NCBI GenBank assembly: GCA_035947875.1 | Contig: DASZJQ010000214.1 | Span: forward strand, 1 to 7,663 | Reading direction: 5' to 3' | From: Bog-473 sp035947875 | GTDB lineage: Bacteria > Actinomycetota > Acidimicrobiia > Acidimicrobiales > RAAP-2 | DNA: 7,663 bases | In this document: positions 6,302-7,663 of the stretch, piece after piece | How the letters are laid out: each line of letters starts with the position of its first letter | Position numbering within the stretch: position 1 is the first letter of the stretch | Program-made: the position numbers and the translations under genes | The notes under the pieces: generated by a model | Databases searched by the model: none | What the model was told of the DNA's origin: nothing | What the model saw: the letters and a program-made list of their open reading frames with translations, nothing else

Positions 6302-6337
6302 GCCGGCCGCCGCGGCCACGCGCCAGGCCGCGCCGGC
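6302..6337 (+). terminator. GC-rich imperfect hairpin after the SHOCT gene
   Basis: GCGGCC (6312-6317) and GGCCGC (6326-6331) pair around an 8-base loop, extended by GCCGGC (6302-6307) with GCCGGC (6332-6337) across a 4-base bulge. It begins 20 bases after the SHOCT stop. No T-tract follows, as is frequent for actinobacterial hairpins, so termination is plausible but unproven. Confidence 0.45.
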
Positions 6338-6386
6338 GGTCACGGTCTCACCCAATCATGTGTGCCCGCCACCTACCCATTTCCGC

Positions 6387-6416
6387 GAAGGCCAGAGAAG
6401 GTCAGAGAAGGCCAGA
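6387..6416. repeat. Three tandem copies of a 10-bp repeat
   Basis: GAAGGCCAGA, GAAGGTCAGA and GAAGGCCAGA follow each other without gaps (6387-6396, 6397-6406, 6407-6416), with one substitution in the middle copy. The unit equals about one helical turn, so each copy presents the same DNA face. It lies 61-91 bases before the GAP-family gene, inside its presumptive promoter region. Confidence 0.8.
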
Positions 6417-6477
6417 AGGGTAAGGGGGCAGCTGAGGTGCACAGGCGGATCAGGGTGACCGATGAGATGAGGGCCCG

Positions 6478-7131
6478 GTGATCATCGACCTGTTGCTCAT
6501 CGGGTTGGTCATCACCCTCGAACCGATTCCGCTGACCGGGTTCATCCTGGTGCTGGCGTCGAAGAACGGCGTGCGCAAGGGAGCCGCCTTCATCTTCGGG
6601 TGGATCGTCTCGTTGGCCATCGTCGTGGCGGGCACGGTGTTGATCACCGGCAACAAGCCGCCCAAACCCAACACCGCACCCTCCTTGGCCGGTCTGGCCG
6701 TGAAGATCCTGATCGGCGCGGTCCTGCTGTTCATCGCGGTCCGCCATTGGCGCCGGATGGGCCAGCCCAAGAAGCCCAAGAAGACGCCCAAGTGGCAGAC
6801 CGGCATCGACAACATGTCGCCCTGGTACGCCATGGCGCTCGGACCGCTGACCCAGCCGTGGGGCCTGGTGGGGGCCGGCGTGGCCACCATCATGGAGGCC
6901 AAGCTCTCGTCGGCGGAGAGCTTTATCGCCATCGTCCTGTTCTGCCTCGTCGCCACCGCCGTCTACCTGGCCCTGGAAATTTACGCCGGCTTCTGGCCGA
7001 CGCAGGCCCAGGCCTTTCTCGCCTCGGTGCGGCAGTGGATCGACACCCACACCGATCAGGTCATCATCGTAGTGTCGCTGGTCCTCGGGTTCTGGCTGAT
7101 CGGCAAGAGCGCCTACCTGCTCGCCACCTGA
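6478..7131 (+). CDS. GAP family (Sap, sulfolipid-1-addressing-like) multi-pass membrane protein
   Basis: A 217-residue hydrophobic protein with about six membrane helices (near residues 3-25, 35-57, 73-90, 118-136, 146-167 and 193-215). The N-terminal LLIGLVITLEPIPLTGFILVLASKNGVRKGAAFIFGW region is interrupted by an acidic-proline EP motif and continues with a Gly-rich helix, and a basic cytoplasmic loop (RHWRRMGQPKKPKK) follows helix 3; this pattern fits the GAP/Sap family, distant relatives of LysE-type exporters. In mycobacteria the named member helps move sulfolipid-1 precursors or related peptidolipids to the surface; here the substrate is unknown. The start is GTG at 6478 with only a weak GATGAGGG before it; upstream ATGs are out of frame. 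It follows the SHOCT gene after 195 bases that contain a hairpin and a tandem repeat, so it probably has its own promoter. It converges with the aldolase gene. Confidence 0.85.
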   Translation: MIIDLLLIGLVITLEPIPLTGFILVLASKNGVRKGAAFIFGWIVSLAIVVAGTVLITGNKPPKPNTAPSLAGLAVKILIGAVLLFIAVRHWRRMGQPKKPKKTPKWQTGIDNMSPWYAMALGPLTQPWGLVGAGVATIMEAKLSSAESFIAIVLFCLVATAVYLALEIYAGFWPTQAQAFLASVRQWIDTHTDQVIIVVSLVLGFWLIGKSAYLLAT

Positions 7132-7133
7132 CG

Positions 7134-7177
7134 CCTCGCCTGGTCGTCGGAGTCCGACCCGGTCGACCGAGGCCAGG
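7134..7177. terminator. Dyad-rich spacer between convergent genes, possible bidirectional terminator
   Basis: The 50-base gap between two converging genes contains GGTCG (7142-7146) pairing with CGACC (7164-7168), an inner dyad GTCGGA-G-TCCGAC (7146-7158), and alternative outer arms CCTGG/CCAGG and CCTCG/CGAGG. The position fits a shared terminator, but there is no T-tract and the pairings compete. Confidence 0.3.
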
Positions 7178-7181
7178 TCGT

Positions 7182-7663
7182 TCAGGCTGGCTCACCCAGC
7201 AGGTGGGGGTCGGCCAGCAGCTCGGCCCGCACCGCCGCCTCCCAGAAGCCGATGAACCCCTCGCCGTCGCTGGCCGCCATGGCGTCGAGAAAGGGCGCCG
7301 GGAGCAACGTGGACCCGGCGCCCCCGGCGGCCCGGACGTGCCAGGCGTGCTGGCAGCGTTGCTCGAGGGCGACGGCGCGCTGGTGCACGGCCCGGGCCGA
7401 GCCCCCCACGACGAAGACGCCGTGGCCGGCCAGCAGGGCCGACGTCGCGGTGCCCATAGCCTCGACCGCCTTGCGCGCGCTGGCCGGATCATTGACCGGA
7501 CCGGTGTACTCGTTCACCAGGACCAGCTGGCCGCCGCCGAGGGATGAGCTCTGGTCGAGGATGGCCGGGATCTCGCCCATGTCGGCCCAGACCGTCCCGT
7601 ACAGGGGGTGGTTGTGCACGGCCCACGCCACGTCGGCGCGCTGGCGGTGCAGTTCGAGGTGCA
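7182..7663 (-). CDS. Class II aldolase/adducin family protein, N-terminus cut by window edge
   Basis: The frame is open from the right edge (first whole codon at 7661) to TGA at 7184-7182, giving the C-terminal 159 residues; the GTG at 7631 is internal, since HLELHRQRAD upstream continues the family pattern. Numbered in the fragment, HNHP at 16-19 supplies the two zinc-binding histidines H16 and H18 and LLAGHGVFVVG supplies the third, H80, as in L-fuculose-phosphate aldolase relatives. LDQSSSLGGG, VNEYTGPV and the HQRAVALEQRCQHAW helix support the family. The usual catalytic glutamate lies in the missing N-terminal part. These metal enzymes cleave or form sugar-phosphate aldols or decarboxylate related acids; the substrate cannot be read from sequence. 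It is transcribed towards the GAP gene with a 50-base gap, so it belongs to a different transcription unit to the right. Confidence 0.92.
   Translation of the reverse strand, partial: HLELHRQRADVAWAVHNHPLYGTVWADMGEIPAILDQSSSLGGGQLVLVNEYTGPVNDPASARKAVEAMGTATSALLAGHGVFVVGGSARAVHQRAVALEQRCQHAWHVRAAGGAGSTLLPAPFLDAMAASDGEGFIGFWEAAVRAELLADPHLLGEPA

Noticed and set aside
6452..6458. AGGGTGA half-site of the 19-bp motif before the GAP gene
   Set aside because: The left half does not match and a 7-base match is easily chance in this composition, so it is not counted as a third copy.
6600..7547. 315-codon plus-strand frame spanning the GAP gene end and the aldolase region
   Set aside because: Out-of-frame reading across two real genes, with a His/Arg/Gly/Pro-rich product and no domain.

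Overview
High-GC DNA (mostly G/C at third codon positions, with frequent GTG/TTG starts) typical of an actinobacterium. The mix of a LAL-type LuxR regulator, a PLDc_N/SHOCT membrane protein, a GAP (Sap) family protein, an FGE with a short Cys-Cys N-terminus and a DUF2252 protein fits Actinobacteria, possibly an Acidimicrobiia- or Frankia-like lineage; the genus cannot be told from the sequence. No tRNA, rRNA, CRISPR array, insertion sequence or phage gene is visible.

Layout. Bases 1-2745 carry a minus-strand gene run, in order of transcription: a small uncharacterised protein (2745-2518), a possible 12-codon leader ORF (2489-2451), a formylglycine-generating enzyme (2431-1484) and a DUF2252 protein (from 1413, running off the left edge). 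Bases 2746-3098 are a divergent intergenic region. A large LAL/MalT-like LuxR regulator (3099-5696, plus strand) follows, then a 193-bp gap, a SHOCT membrane protein (5890-6282), and a GAP-family multi-pass membrane protein (6478-7131). A class II aldolase/adducin gene on the minus strand (7663-7182) converges on the latter and is cut by the right edge.

The most interesting signal is regulatory. A 19-bp partly palindromic motif, consensus GTCAYCCCWCMAGGGTGAT, occurs twice: once between the small-protein gene and the regulator (2962-2980) and once between the regulator and the SHOCT gene (5727-5745). In both places dyad-rich, potentially structured leader DNA lies between the motif and a small gene (the 75-aa protein on one side, the SHOCT protein on the other). 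I infer a compact regulatory unit in which the ATP-binding LAL regulator controls itself, the divergent small protein and the SHOCT membrane protein through this site. The FGE would install formylglycine in a sulfatase-type partner, but no sulfatase is encoded here, so its partner lies elsewhere. Whether DUF2252, GAP and aldolase genes belong to the same physiology cannot be decided from this window.
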